DNA of 46,616 bases, taken from NCBI GenBank assembly GCA_019636565.1, contig JAHBXG010000029.1:1-46616 (forward strand). Reading direction: 5' to 3'. Each line of letters begins with the position of its first letter. Within the stretch, counting starts at the first letter, position 1. Below are positions 16,934 through 26,395 of this stretch, one piece after another. The DNA comes from Phycisphaeraceae bacterium. GTDB taxonomy: Bacteria > Planctomycetota > Phycisphaerae > Phycisphaerales > UBA1924. The notes under the pieces are model-generated. The model had not been told where the DNA came from. It made no database searches and saw only the letters and a program-made list of their open reading frames with translations. The position numbers were made by a program, and so were the translations under genes.

Positions 16934-19284
16934 ACGAATGGATCGTCAAGTTGTTCTCGCTGAGAACGCTGCGGCCGGGTGACCCGGGCGTTGCGCTCGA
17001 GTGGGCTCGCCCGATTCCCGCATGGGGGTGGACACTCGTGCTGGTGGGAGCGGCTGCCCTGGCCTGGTGGGGTTATCACCGACTGGAGGGAGCGGTCCGC
17101 CGCCGCGTGATTCTGGCCACTTTGCGCGGGCTGGCGCTGCTGCTGGTTGTGGGCATGATCTCGGGGCCGCGGCTGGTCAAGACAGAAGAAACGGTTGAGA
17201 AAGACTGGGTGGTGGTGCTGGCGGATCGATCTCTATCGATGGAAGTGAAGGATGTCGGTGGAAAGACGCGTGACGAACAACTTCGAGTAGCGCTCGCCCA
17301 GACGCGCGACGCGCTCGCGAGCCTGGACCCCCAACGAAATGTGCTCTGGCTCGGATTTGATTCCCGCACTTTTGATCTGCCGACCGACGGTTCGGGCTTC
17401 CCCGCGCCCACCGGGACAAGAACGCTCATCGCATCCGCACTGGAACAGACGCTGAGACGCGTTGCATCGAAGCCGCTCAGTGGCATCGTGCTCGTGAGCG
17501 ACGGGCGCAGCGCGGACGAACCCTCCCGCGCGCTGGTGCGGCAATTGCAAGGACGGCAAGTCCCGGTATTTGGTGTCGCCCTCGGAAGCGATGCGCCGCC
17601 GACGAGAATCGCGATCAAGAGAGTCACTGCACCTTCCGTCGCATTCATCGGGGACTTTGTGCCGGTGACGGTCGATCTTGATGCCATCGGGACGCCGGAA
17701 TCACTCCGCGGTGCCAAGATTGAACTGATCGACGAAGCGACCGGAGCCGTGCTCGACAGCCGCCCAGTTCCGGATGCAGTCGCCGGTGGTACCCGCGGCA
17801 CCGTGACATTGGTAACCCGTCCCGGCAGCGCGCGGGAGTTTCGCTGGGTGGTAAAGCCGGTGCTGTCCGAAGCCACAGGGTCAACAGCCACGTCTTCGAA
17901 CGATCAGACTTCCATCGGTCTGAGAGTGGTTGATCGCCCGGTGCGGGTGGCGTTGTTCGATGGGTACCCGCGGTGGGAGTACCGGTACCTCAAAAACCTG
18001 CTGCTGCGCGAGCGCTCGATCCGCTCGAGCGCGCTCATTTTGTCCTCGGATCGCCGGTATCTGCAGGAAGGAACCGATCCACTCGCCTCGATCCCCCGGA
18101 CACGCGAGGAATGGCAACCGTTCGACGTGATTGTGATGGGCGATGTGCGATCGGAATTGTTCAGCGCCGAGCAGTTGGCGCAGATCAAGGAACTGGTGGC
18201 GAACAAGGGCGCGGGCCTGCTTTGGATCGCTGGTCCGAACTCAACGCCCCAGACGTGGCGTGGGACGCCTCTGGCCGATTTACTCCCCTTCACGATGAGC
18301 GACGACACCTCGGGCCCGCGATCCTTTGCGGAGAGCGTGCTGGTCTCGCCGGGGCCAGCGGCAGAACGCCTCGGTGTGCTGCGCCTGGGCGACGGGAATT
18401 CGAGTATCTGGCCGCAGATTCTGACCGATCCGGGCGCTGGTTGGACCGCGCTGCGATATGCCCAGTTGATTGATCCCAAGCAGTTGAAGCCGGCGGCGGA
18501 AGTGCTGGCGCTGGCCACTCCGGCGTCGGCACCGATCGGAAGTGCCGAATCGCGCCCGCTCATCATGACCATGCGGTACGGTGCGGGACGCGTGATCTAC
18601 GTCGCGACCGATGAGATCTGGCGCTGGCGCTACGGGAGGGGCGAGACGCTGCCGGAACGATTCTGGCTGCCGCTGGTGAGGCTGCTCGCCCGTGAGAGCC
18701 TGGCGCGCAGCGGTCAGGCGGCGATCATTGATGCCACGCCCGAGCGCGCGACGGTGGATCAGCCGGTGCAGATTTCGGTGCGGCTGCTCGATCAATCTCT
18801 GCTCAGCACGCGTCCGGAGTCGTTGACGGTTCGTGCCAAGGCCGAGGGCGTGCCCGACGGGAGCGAACAGACCATCACGCTCCGACCCCAGGAAAGCGGA
18901 CGAAACGTCGGCGAGGCGCCCAGCGGACTTTTCACGAGCAGTTGGACCTTTGCCGAGCCGGGCGACTACACGGTACGCCCGACCGATTCCGTGCTTTCCG
19001 GGCTCGGGCTCAACACCAAGATCGAAGTACGGGCGCGGGACGACGAAATGCGCGAGCCGGCAGCGGATCACGTATTGCTGGCCGATCTGGCCGCGGCCAC
19101 GGGCGGCAAAGTGCTGAAGATCAACTCCGTCAAAGAATTGGCCGAATTGCTTCCCAACCGGCAGGTTCGCACAGCCGGGGAAACGGTATCAGAGCCGCTA
19201 TGGGACAAGCCGCTGGTCTGGACTGTCCTGATCCTGCTCCTGAGCCTGGAGTGGATCGGAAGGCGGCTGATTCGGCTGGCGTAG
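16930..19284 (+). CDS. VWA plus glutamine-amidotransferase-like membrane protein
   Basis: This 784-residue protein starts at GTG, overlapping the previous stop by four bases. It has membrane helices at about 33-50 and 58-80, then a VWA domain with an intact D99-R-S101-L-S103 metal motif (VVVLADRSLSMEVKD) and LSGIVLVSDGRSAD. The middle, from about residue 335 (RVALFDGYPRWEYRYLKNLL) to FDVIVMGDVRS and GAGLLWIAGPN, resembles a class I glutamine-amidotransferase-like fold. Beta-rich sequence follows, and the chain ends in a membrane helix (LVWTVLILLLSLEWI). The same two-helix/VWA/amidotransferase-like plan is common in planctomycete VWA operons. No catalytic Cys-His pair is evident, so the amidotransferase fold is probably used for binding. 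Confidence 0.86.
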   Translation: MNEWIVKLFSLRTLRPGDPGVALEWARPIPAWGWTLVLVGAAALAWWGYHRLEGAVRRRVILATLRGLALLLVVGMISGPRLVKTEETVEKDWVVVLADRSLSMEVKDVGGKTRDEQLRVALAQTRDALASLDPQRNVLWLGFDSRTFDLPTDGSGFPAPTGTRTLIASALEQTLRRVASKPLSGIVLVSDGRSADEPSRALVRQLQGRQVPVFGVALGSDAPPTRIAIKRVTAPSVAFIGDFVPVTVDLDAIGTPESLRGAKIELIDEATGAVLDSRPVPDAVAGGTRGTVTLVTRPGSAREFRWVVKPVLSEATGSTATSSNDQTSIGLRVVDRPVRVALFDGYPRWEYRYLKNLLLRERSIRSSALILSSDRRYLQEGTDPLASIPRTREEWQPFDVIVMGDVRSELFSAEQLAQIKELVANKGAGLLWIAGPNSTPQTWRGTPLADLLPFTMSDDTSGPRSFAESVLVSPGPAAERLGVLRLGDGNSSIWPQILTDPGAGWTALRYAQLIDPKQLKPAAEVLALATPASAPIGSAESRPLIMTMRYGAGRVIYVATDEIWRWRYGRGETLPERFWLPLVRLLARESLARSGQAAIIDATPERATVDQPVQISVRLLDQSLLSTRPESLTVRAKAEGVPDGSEQTITLRPQESGRNVGEAPSGLFTSSWTFAEPGDYTVRPTDSVLSGLGLNTKIEVRARDDEMREPAADHVLLADLAAATGGKVLKINSVKELAELLPNRQVRTAGETVSEPLWDKPLVWTVLILLLSLEWIGRRLIRLA

Positions 19285-19324
19285 CGAGCGATTGGCAAAG
19301 GCAGGGACCACTGGGGCGCAAACT

Positions 19325-19351
19325 GTGCGGGAACCCGAATCTCTCCCGCAC
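19325..19351 (+). promoter_or_regulatory. Hairpin in the 214-base gap inside the VWA operon
   Basis: GTGCGGGA and TCCCGCAC form a perfect 8-base stem with an 11-base loop, followed closely by the palindrome ATACCGGTAT. There is no T-run, so it is not a normal intrinsic terminator. It lies in the only long gap of the operon and could mark a processing site or an internal promoter region. The rest of the gap holds nothing I recognise. Confidence 0.35.
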
Positions 19352-19498
19352 CGATACCGGTATTCACCGTACAGTCCGATGGCGGAAGGCTCGAAAGTAG
19401 TTACACGGGATCAACGAGGCGTCGCGGCGGGGCGCGGCGAATTCCGATCCCTTCGGACGAACCGTGCGCTCAAGATGTGAACTGGGTCTCGAAGTGCC

Positions 19499-22400
19499 AT
19501 GAACCCTGACCCCAGCACGCCACCCTCTGTTCCGGCACCCGCTGCGGGCGCGGTGAAGGCGATCGCTCCGTCGCTGGCGGCCTTGCGCTGGCGGATCAGG
19601 CTGTGGCTGATCGTCGATCGCGCCAGCACGCTCCTGGGGACCGGCCTTGCGATCTGCCTGGCGACTGGCTTGCTCGATTATCTCATTCGCATGCCGCGCC
19701 CGATGCGGATAGTCCTGTGGCTGGTCGGGCTGGGGCTCGTGATCGGTGCGATTCGCCGCTATGTGGTTCCGGCAGTTCGGTTCCGCCCCTCGCTGACCGA
19801 CCTCGCGCTGAGAATCGAGCAAACTCCGGCAGGACAGGACGCGGGACTGCGCGACCTGCTCGCGGCGGGACTGGAATTCCATGATGCAGGCGGTGCGCCG
19901 GATCCGGGCTTACGCCAGCAGATCGCGGCGATGGCTTCGGGGCTGTTCTCCGACCTTCGCTACGGAGCCGTACTCAGGCCCGTGGGCGGCGCGAGACGCG
20001 GGCTGACTTTGCTCATGCTGGTGGTCGCGGTGCTGGGATCGATCGTGACGCTCGCGCCCTTGATGACGCTGCTGGGAGCTCAGCGGACGCTGCTGCCTTG
20101 GACGAGCGTCCAGTGGCCGAGCCGCACCGCATTGCTCGACGCAACAGATGAGAGAGCCCACGCCCTCACTGCGGCACTCCCCATGCGTGCAGTGCTCACG
20201 CGCACGAACAAGTCGCCGGGACAGACTCGCGTGCAGGTCAAGTACCGGCTGATCGACGACGGCCGCGCGGGCGACACCGAGACCGCGCTGATGACGCCCC
20301 AGGGGGCCAAACGCGATCGGGAATTCCCGGGCGAGGTCTATGAGCGCCTCCTCGATCCGCGTGCGCTCGCGGATGCAGCAGGCGGCGCTCGTCCACGACA
20401 GGAACGAAGCCTGGAGTATTGGTTTGAGACGAGCGACTCGCGAACTGAACCGGCGGTCATCCGCCTTGTCGAGCCACCGGTTGTCACGCGTTTGCGGGTG
20501 AACATCACGCCTCCCGGTTATGCGTCCGACAGTGTCGGCGGGGAGAACGGATTTGTTGCGGGTATGAAGGATCTTGGCGCGGGCAAGCCCGACGCGACCG
20601 CGATCGCGCCGGTCCTGGTGGGCTCCCGCATCGGGGTCGAGTTCGATCTCAACAAGCAAATCCCGCTGCCGCCCGCATCAACCGGTTCCGATGTCGAATC
20701 GTTCGCGAAACGATTGATGGCGGGCACCGGTGTGCCGCCGGACATCGCAATCGATCGATTGGAAAACGGGTTCCGCCTCAACTGGACGGCGCAAGAAACG
20801 ATTCGATTCGGAGCGGTGCTGGAAGACGCGTACGGCATCAAGAGCCCGGACCCGACGGCGGTGGCAATTGTGGTAGTACCGGATCGCGCGCCATCGGTGA
20901 GCGTGCTGGAGCCGGCGCAGGACGAATCCGTACTGGCATCGGCCGTGATCGACGTGGTCGGTGAAGCGAAGGACGATGTGGCGCTGGCGTGGCTCACGAT
21001 GGAGGCCCGCGTGCTGGCGGCCCGGGCCGATTCGCCCGGAGCCCCTCCAGAACCCCGCGGGCAGCCGTTGGAGATCGCGAGCTGGAAACCGGATGGCGAC
21101 ACTTCTGACCGCCGCACCGCCCGCGCCGATGCGACGATCGAACTCCAGTCGTTCGACGTGAAGGTCGGCGATGAGATCCATCTGTTTGCAGTGGCCAAGG
21201 ACAACTTTGCGCTCGAAGGCCAGACCCGCGAGCCGGTGCTGTCGACGCCCCGCAAATTGCGGATCATCGGCGAGTCGCAGTTGATCGAGCAGATACTGGC
21301 TGAACTCGGCACAATCCGATCCGCGGCACAGCGCATCGATCAGGACGAGCAGCGGATGCAGCGGGAGATCCCCAACCTGACTCAAAAGGGCGGGAGCGAG
21401 CGTGCGGCGCGGATGAAGAAAGACCAACAGGCACTCACCGAGAGAATGTCTCCCCCGGCGGCGCTGGTGAAGCGCCTTGCCGATCGGGTCGACCGAAACG
21501 CTCTTACCGATCGCTCGCTCCGGCAGATGCTGGAGGAATCCTCGCGCCTGCTGGACGAAGCGGCGGATCGATCCAAGGACGCATCCCAGGCGCTAGAGCG
21601 TTCGCAGGCCAAAGACCCCGACGCACCGGCCAGCGCAGAGGAAACTGAACGGGCTCGCGAAGCGCAATCCTCGGTGCGGGATGCGATGGCCAGATTGGCA
21701 TCGGTGCTCGATCAGGGCAAGGACGGTTGGGCAACGCGTCGCGAGATCGAAAAACTTCTTGAAGACCAGACCAGGGTAACTGAACAAACTCGAGACTTGT
21801 CGCGTGAAACCGGCGGCAAGCGGCTCCAGGATCTGACACCCCCTCAGCGCCAGGAACTCGAACGGCTGGCGCGGGCACAGCAGGACCTTTCGCAGCGCGC
21901 GCGGGCGGCGACCGATGCTCTGCAGGATCGGGCGGGGAAAACCCGGTCCACCGATCCGGCACAGTCGGAGGCGATGGAACGTGCCGCGGAACAGTCTTCA
22001 CGCGATCAACTCGAAGGTGTGATGCAGCAGGCATCAAAGAACGCGGGCGAGAACCAGACCGCGAGCGCCAACGACTATCAGAAGAAGGCCGAAGAAACAC
22101 TGCAGAAGATGATGGAGGAGCTGGACAAGGGGAACCAGAAGAAGAACGACTCGCTGCGCCGGATGCTCGCTGAACTCGTCGAGCAGATTGAGGACCTGAT
22201 GGCGCGCCAGTCGGAAGAATTGACCAAACTCGCAGACCCCACCAAACTCGCTCCGGACGAGACGCTTGACGGCGGGCAGATCCGCCTCAATCAGGACACA
22301 ATCTCGGTCGCCGACACGGCCCGCAAGGGTGGCCCCGAAGCCGGCGCTGTCGCCGACGCAGTGGATGCGGGCGCGAACGATCAGGCTTCGGCGGTGAAGA

Positions 22401-23206
22401 GCCTGCGTCTGTCCCCCGCGGATTCACCCGGTGCCGACCGCTGGGAACGCTCCGCGCTCGCCCATCTCACCGAGGCACGCGATCTCGCGAAGAAGCTCAG
22501 CGAGCAATCGGAGCAGGATGAAGCGGATCGAAAGCGCGAAGAACTCCGCAAGGCCTACGACCAGTCGCTCCAGCAGCAGATCGCCATCCGCGCCGACACA
22601 TCCGGATTTGTCGGCAAGGACCTTTCTCGTCGTGATCGTGCCGCGGTCCGTTCGCTGGGCGACAAGCAGGAAGAACTGCGTCAGCGACTCTCCGATTTGC
22701 AGGCAAAGACCAGCGAATTGTCCGAGCAGGGCGTGTTCAAGTTCAGCCACCAGCGGCTCGACACCCTCATGAATCGCGCCGGCGGATCACTCAAGGACGG
22801 GATCGCTTCGGAGAAAGTGGACGTCGATCAGGCGGCAAGCGCGACGCTGCTGCGATCGCTCGTCGATGCGCTCACGCAGTCAAAGGACGAGCAGGACTTC
22901 CGAAACGCCCAGAATAACGGCGGCGCTGGCGGGGGCGGGCAGGGCGGCCCTCGACCGGTCATTCCGCCGCTTGCGGAACTCAAACTACTTCGCGCCCTGC
23001 AACAGGATGCCGCCGGACGCACACGCGACGCATCCGAGCGAGAGGGCGACGTCGCAACGGTCGCGGAGATCGGGCGCCTCCAGCGCGAACTGGCCGATCA
23101 GGGGCAGGAATTGATCAAGAAACTGGCAAAGCAGCAGGGTGGCGGCACGCCTGAACCGGTCGACAAGCCCGAAGAACCGGCGAAGCCGGGGGAGGGGCCG
23201 CAGTGA
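19499..23206 (+). CDS. DUF4175-like membrane protein with long coiled-coil region
   Basis: This 1235-residue protein has two hydrophobic helices near the N-terminus at about residues 45-60 and 64-84, and a third at about 165-190. This N-terminal plan and the segment SLTDLALRIEQTPAGQDAGL resemble DUF4175-type proteins. Beta-rich sequence follows to about residue 590, then a long Gln/Glu/Lys/Arg-rich coiled-coil region (for example MERAAEQSSRDQLEGVMQQ and QKKAEETLQKMMEELDK). A Gly-rich spacer with GGAGGGGQGG lies at about residue 1140. The stop overlaps the next GTG start by four bases. It could be a large scaffold anchored in the membrane; no enzymatic motif is seen. Confidence 0.8.
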   Translation: MNPDPSTPPSVPAPAAGAVKAIAPSLAALRWRIRLWLIVDRASTLLGTGLAICLATGLLDYLIRMPRPMRIVLWLVGLGLVIGAIRRYVVPAVRFRPSLTDLALRIEQTPAGQDAGLRDLLAAGLEFHDAGGAPDPGLRQQIAAMASGLFSDLRYGAVLRPVGGARRGLTLLMLVVAVLGSIVTLAPLMTLLGAQRTLLPWTSVQWPSRTALLDATDERAHALTAALPMRAVLTRTNKSPGQTRVQVKYRLIDDGRAGDTETALMTPQGAKRDREFPGEVYERLLDPRALADAAGGARPRQERSLEYWFETSDSRTEPAVIRLVEPPVVTRLRVNITPPGYASDSVGGENGFVAGMKDLGAGKPDATAIAPVLVGSRIGVEFDLNKQIPLPPASTGSDVESFAKRLMAGTGVPPDIAIDRLENGFRLNWTAQETIRFGAVLEDAYGIKSPDPTAVAIVVVPDRAPSVSVLEPAQDESVLASAVIDVVGEAKDDVALAWLTMEARVLAARADSPGAPPEPRGQPLEIASWKPDGDTSDRRTARADATIELQSFDVKVGDEIHLFAVAKDNFALEGQTREPVLSTPRKLRIIGESQLIEQILAELGTIRSAAQRIDQDEQRMQREIPNLTQKGGSERAARMKKDQQALTERMSPPAALVKRLADRVDRNALTDRSLRQMLEESSRLLDEAADRSKDASQALERSQAKDPDAPASAEETERAREAQSSVRDAMARLASVLDQGKDGWATRREIEKLLEDQTRVTEQTRDLSRETGGKRLQDLTPPQRQELERLARAQQDLSQRARAATDALQDRAGKTRSTDPAQSEAMERAAEQSSRDQLEGVMQQASKNAGENQTASANDYQKKAEETLQKMMEELDKGNQKKNDSLRRMLAELVEQIEDLMARQSEELTKLADPTKLAPDETLDGGQIRLNQDTISVADTARKGGPEAGAVADAVDAGANDQASAVKSLRLSPADSPGADRWERSALAHLTEARDLAKKLSEQSEQDEADRKREELRKAYDQSLQQQIAIRADTSGFVGKDLSRRDRAAVRSLGDKQEELRQRLSDLQAKTSELSEQGVFKFSHQRLDTLMNRAGGSLKDGIASEKVDVDQAASATLLRSLVDALTQSKDEQDFRNAQNNGGAGGGGQGGPRPVIPPLAELKLLRALQQDAAGRTRDASEREGDVATVAEIGRLQRELADQGQELIKKLAKQQGGGTPEPVDKPEEPAKPGEGPQ

Positions 23207-23913
23207 CCAGATTCGCATTGATGCTCTGCATCGGCCCCCTCGCCTGTTCGGCGCGGGGTGTCCTCGCGCCAGAACCGGTTCCGCCCGTTCCTGCATCGCA
23301 GCCCCCGAAGACGGACGGCAAGCCGGCGGAAAAGCCGCCCGGCGCGGTGCCCGATCTGGATTCGCTTCTCGGCACCAAGCCCGACACGGCGGCAGCAAAA
23401 CCCGACGCATCCGACCCTTCCAAGAAGGAACTGGATCGACAGTTGTCGCTGAAAGAACAGGCCGACGAGTTCGCGAAGGCCGTGGAACTGATGAACGAAA
23501 CCGCCGATCGCGTTGAAAACGAAAGTGATACCGGATTGGCAACACAGCGTCTTCAGGAAGACATTCTGACGCGTCTGGATCGCCTCATAAAAGCGGCCGA
23601 GCAGAACAGTTCGAGCAAGTCCAAGCAGAAGCAAAAGGCGGACGAGGACCAGCAGAAGAACAAGAACATGCGTCAGCAATCGCAGGCCCAATCGAAGCAG
23701 GCGGCGAACACGCCCGGCGAGAAGGCCGACGGGCCGTCGCGTGAAGATGGCGCGTTGGGAAACGTACCGATCGCTCCTCCGGCATCCTGGGGCGATCTGC
23801 CCGCACACGTGCGCGATGCGCTCATGCAGGGCTTTTCTGACAAGTTCAGTTCGATGTATCAGGGCATGACCGAGTCCTACTACCGCAGGCTGGCGGAAGA
23901 GAAGAAGAAATGA
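23203..23913 (+). CDS. Exported coiled-coil protein of the VWA operon, unknown function
   Basis: This 236-residue protein starts at GTG, four bases inside the previous gene. It has a likely signal peptide (MTRFALMLCIGPLACSARG) that could include a lipobox-like Cys at residue 15. A Pro/Lys-rich linker, a helical region (LSLKEQADEFAKAVELMNE) and a Lys/Gln-rich stretch follow. The last 50 residues are distinctive: ASWGDLPAHVRDALMQGF, then SSMYQGMTESYYRRLAEE. That ending resembles a C-terminal motif I associate with planctomycete VWA operons. No enzymatic domain is visible. The stop overlaps the next ATG (ATGA). Confidence 0.78.
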   Translation: MTRFALMLCIGPLACSARGVLAPEPVPPVPASQPPKTDGKPAEKPPGAVPDLDSLLGTKPDTAAAKPDASDPSKKELDRQLSLKEQADEFAKAVELMNETADRVENESDTGLATQRLQEDILTRLDRLIKAAEQNSSSKSKQKQKADEDQQKNKNMRQQSQAQSKQAANTPGEKADGPSREDGALGNVPIAPPASWGDLPAHVRDALMQGFSDKFSSMYQGMTESYYRRLAEEKKK

Positions 23914-25091
23914 ACGATTGCAAGTTCCTTCGCGCCGCCGTCGCCTTTGCTGCACTCGCTGTGATGCCGCTGGTGATGGGCAGGCCCGACGAGCCGGCTC
24001 CAAAGCCCGAACCCACTCCTCCGGCATCCGCTCCCGAAACCCCCACTCCGACTCCCGAAGTCGCGCCGAACCCGGTTGACAAGTTCGACATGCCTTTCAT
24101 GGACGAACACAAATCGGCGCAGAACGCGCCGACCGAGGGCGAGATGACGCCCCAGTTGGATGCCGCGACTTCGCGCGGGCTGGCCTGGCTGGCACGCAAA
24201 CAAAGCCCCGACGGGAGTTTCGGTGACGATCGCTGGGGTCGGTCGGTCGCGATCACCGCCCTCGCGGCAATCTCGTTCATGGCCGACGGAAATCTCCCAG
24301 GTCGAGGCCCATATGGCGACAATGTCGATCGCGCGCTCAAGCACGTTCTCGACAATTGCACCGAGTCGGGCCTGATCGCGGGCGACACGGCGGCGGCCCC
24401 GATGTACGGGCACGGCTTCGCCACGCTCTTTCTTTGCGAAGTGTACGGCATGACCGGTGGTGGCCCGGACGCGGCGCAGGCTTCGCGGCTGCACAATGCA
24501 GTGCTGCGCGCGGTCCGGCTCATCGCCTCGACTCAGAACGACGAGGGCGGGTGGCGATACAACCCGATCCCCAACGACGCGGACGTCTCGGTCACGATCT
24601 GCCAGATCATGGCGCTGCGCTCGGCACGCAACGCGGGGCTTGATGTGCCCAAGCAGACGATCGATCGCGCGGTCGATTACATCCGGCGCTGCCAGAACGA
24701 TGACGGCGGGTTCAAGTATCAGTTGACGCCCGGCCCGAGCGCCTGGCCACGATCCGCCGCGGGCATCGCGAGCCTGTACTACTCCGGCGTCTACGAAGAT
24801 GCCCAGATCGATAAGGGGCTTCGCTACCTACGAGAAAACGCAATGCCCGGCCGGGTGGACCGCTCAAGCCCCCACTACTTCTACGGGCACTACTACGCGG
24901 CACAAGCGATGTATCTTGCCGGAGGCACAAACTGGAGCACCTGGTGGACGGGCGTGCGGGCGGAATTACTCGGTTCGCAACAACCCGAAGGATTCTGGCA
25001 GGACCCGGGAGTGGGCGACGTGTACGGAACCGCGATGGCCCTGATCGTCCTTCAGATGCCCAAGCGGTATCTGCCGATCTTTCAGAAATGA
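23910..25091 (+). CDS. Exported alpha/alpha-toroid protein (squalene-cyclase/prenyltransferase-like)
   Basis: This 393-residue protein has a signal peptide (AAVAFAALAVMPLVMG) and a Pro/Thr-rich linker at about 28-57. A helical-repeat domain follows with repeated QW-type motifs: QSPDGSFG (98-105), QNDEGGWRY, QNDDGGFKY and QQPEGFWQ. These mark the alpha/alpha-toroid fold of squalene cyclases and prenyltransferase beta subunits. The DxDD acid motif of squalene-hopene cyclases is not evident, and with a signal peptide it is unlikely to be a soluble terpene enzyme. A binding or structural role outside the cytoplasm is more likely, but that is inference. It overlaps both neighbours by four bases. 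Confidence 0.82.
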   Translation: MNDCKFLRAAVAFAALAVMPLVMGRPDEPAPKPEPTPPASAPETPTPTPEVAPNPVDKFDMPFMDEHKSAQNAPTEGEMTPQLDAATSRGLAWLARKQSPDGSFGDDRWGRSVAITALAAISFMADGNLPGRGPYGDNVDRALKHVLDNCTESGLIAGDTAAAPMYGHGFATLFLCEVYGMTGGGPDAAQASRLHNAVLRAVRLIASTQNDEGGWRYNPIPNDADVSVTICQIMALRSARNAGLDVPKQTIDRAVDYIRRCQNDDGGFKYQLTPGPSAWPRSAAGIASLYYSGVYEDAQIDKGLRYLRENAMPGRVDRSSPHYFYGHYYAAQAMYLAGGTNWSTWWTGVRAELLGSQQPEGFWQDPGVGDVYGTAMALIVLQMPKRYLPIFQK

Positions 25092-26323
25092 ATACCCGCT
25101 GCTCCATCATCGTCGCAACCGGCGCCAGCCTCTTTTCAATCGCCGGCACGGCGTGGGCACAGGATTCCGCACCCGCCCGAATGGTGATTCTGGATCGCAA
25201 CCTGCAGCGGATTTCCGGCAGCCTGGAAAGGCTCGCGCCCAAAACCATCCAGTACACCGATGCCTCGGGCCGATCTCGCTCAATCGATCGCGCCCGGGTG
25301 CTGGCTCTTTACTCAGAACGCGGGCACTCCGCTTCTTTGCCATCGGCGCTCGCATCCGCCGAAGGTGGCGGCGGGCTGCCGGGAATCCTGAGACTGACGG
25401 ACGGACAGGTCGTTCCCGGTTTTCTGGTCACGCCCGACAATCCGGGCGAGACCATCTCCTGGCGGAGCCGGCGGATCGGACAATTCTCGATCCCGCTCGA
25501 GCGGGCATCCTCGGTTCTGCTCGCTGACATCCCGACCGACACGACCAAACCGCAGCGCGACGCGGCCATTCTCAGCAATCACGATCGCGTCGAAGGCTTT
25601 GTTGAGGCAATCGGAAAGCAGTTGGTGATCGAGGTTGACAAACAAAAGAATCCGATTCCCATTGAGCGGGTGGCCTGGATCGGGCTTGCAAATCCAGCGG
25701 AACCCGGTTCGCTCCCGCTGGTATTCCTGAGCGACGGATCCGTGCTTTCGACGTCGGAATTGTCGAGCGTGGTTCCGGCGGGAAAGCCAACGCCGCAGAG
25801 CACCACCGCGACCGCCCAGTGGGCTCTGGCCTCGGAAAGCGGGACGGGTGTCATTGACCTTGATGCCATCGACGCGATCCTGTTCGATCCGCGGGCCATC
25901 GTGCCATTGGCGGACATTCCGGTCGAGAGCACGACGGGGTTGCAGGGTCGGCGCTGGACGCCGACGCCGGAAATATCAGCCTCGGACACGGTACCGATCG
26001 GCCTGGCCTCGATCTCGATTTCAGGACCGGCGCAGGTCGACTGGAAACTCCCGAGCGGTAGCGTGAAGTTCGGCGCGGAGTTCGCGCTGCCTCCCGATGC
26101 CGTGGCTTGGGGAAACGCCCTGATCTCGGTGCTCGCATCGGATGCAAGCGGGGCCTTCAGCGAAGTCGCCAGGGCCGACTTGTCGGCGGAGCGACCCGCG
26201 GCAGAAATTGTGGCCGATGTGACGGGCGCGCAAACGCTGCGGATTGAAGTGCGCGGAAAGGCCTATTCAGACGTGCAGGCGCGGGTGACGCTGCGCCAGC
26301 CGATGATGATGCGCAGGCCCTAG
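25088..26323 (+). CDS. Exported protein with NPCBM-like C-terminal domain
   Basis: This 411-residue protein starts at an ATG that overlaps the previous stop (ATGA) and has a signal peptide ending in GTAWAQD. The middle contains repeated beta segments built around LRLTDGQVVPGFLV and LPLVFLSDGSVLSTSEL. These look like the 'L.L.DG..V.G.I' strands found in many planctomycete exported proteins. The last 110 residues fit an NPCBM-like carbohydrate-binding pattern: VDWKLPSGSVKFGAEFAL, then ERPAAEIVADVTGAQTLRIE. It is the last gene of the VWA operon. It may bind cell-surface sugar; no enzyme motif is seen. Confidence 0.78.
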   Translation: MNTRCSIIVATGASLFSIAGTAWAQDSAPARMVILDRNLQRISGSLERLAPKTIQYTDASGRSRSIDRARVLALYSERGHSASLPSALASAEGGGGLPGILRLTDGQVVPGFLVTPDNPGETISWRSRRIGQFSIPLERASSVLLADIPTDTTKPQRDAAILSNHDRVEGFVEAIGKQLVIEVDKQKNPIPIERVAWIGLANPAEPGSLPLVFLSDGSVLSTSELSSVVPAGKPTPQSTTATAQWALASESGTGVIDLDAIDAILFDPRAIVPLADIPVESTTGLQGRRWTPTPEISASDTVPIGLASISISGPAQVDWKLPSGSVKFGAEFALPPDAVAWGNALISVLASDASGAFSEVARADLSAERPAAEIVADVTGAQTLRIEVRGKAYSDVQARVTLRQPMMMRRP

Positions 26324-26395
26324 GCACTCCGGCAACCGTGGATGCCCTTCTTCCGATTCGCTCGCGATGCAGAACGCGCACGCGCGGAAGATGGC

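Noticed and set aside
26324..26395. Terminator between the VWA operon and mraY
   Set aside because: GC-rich short inverted sequences occur but no stem with a T-rich tail was found on either strand.
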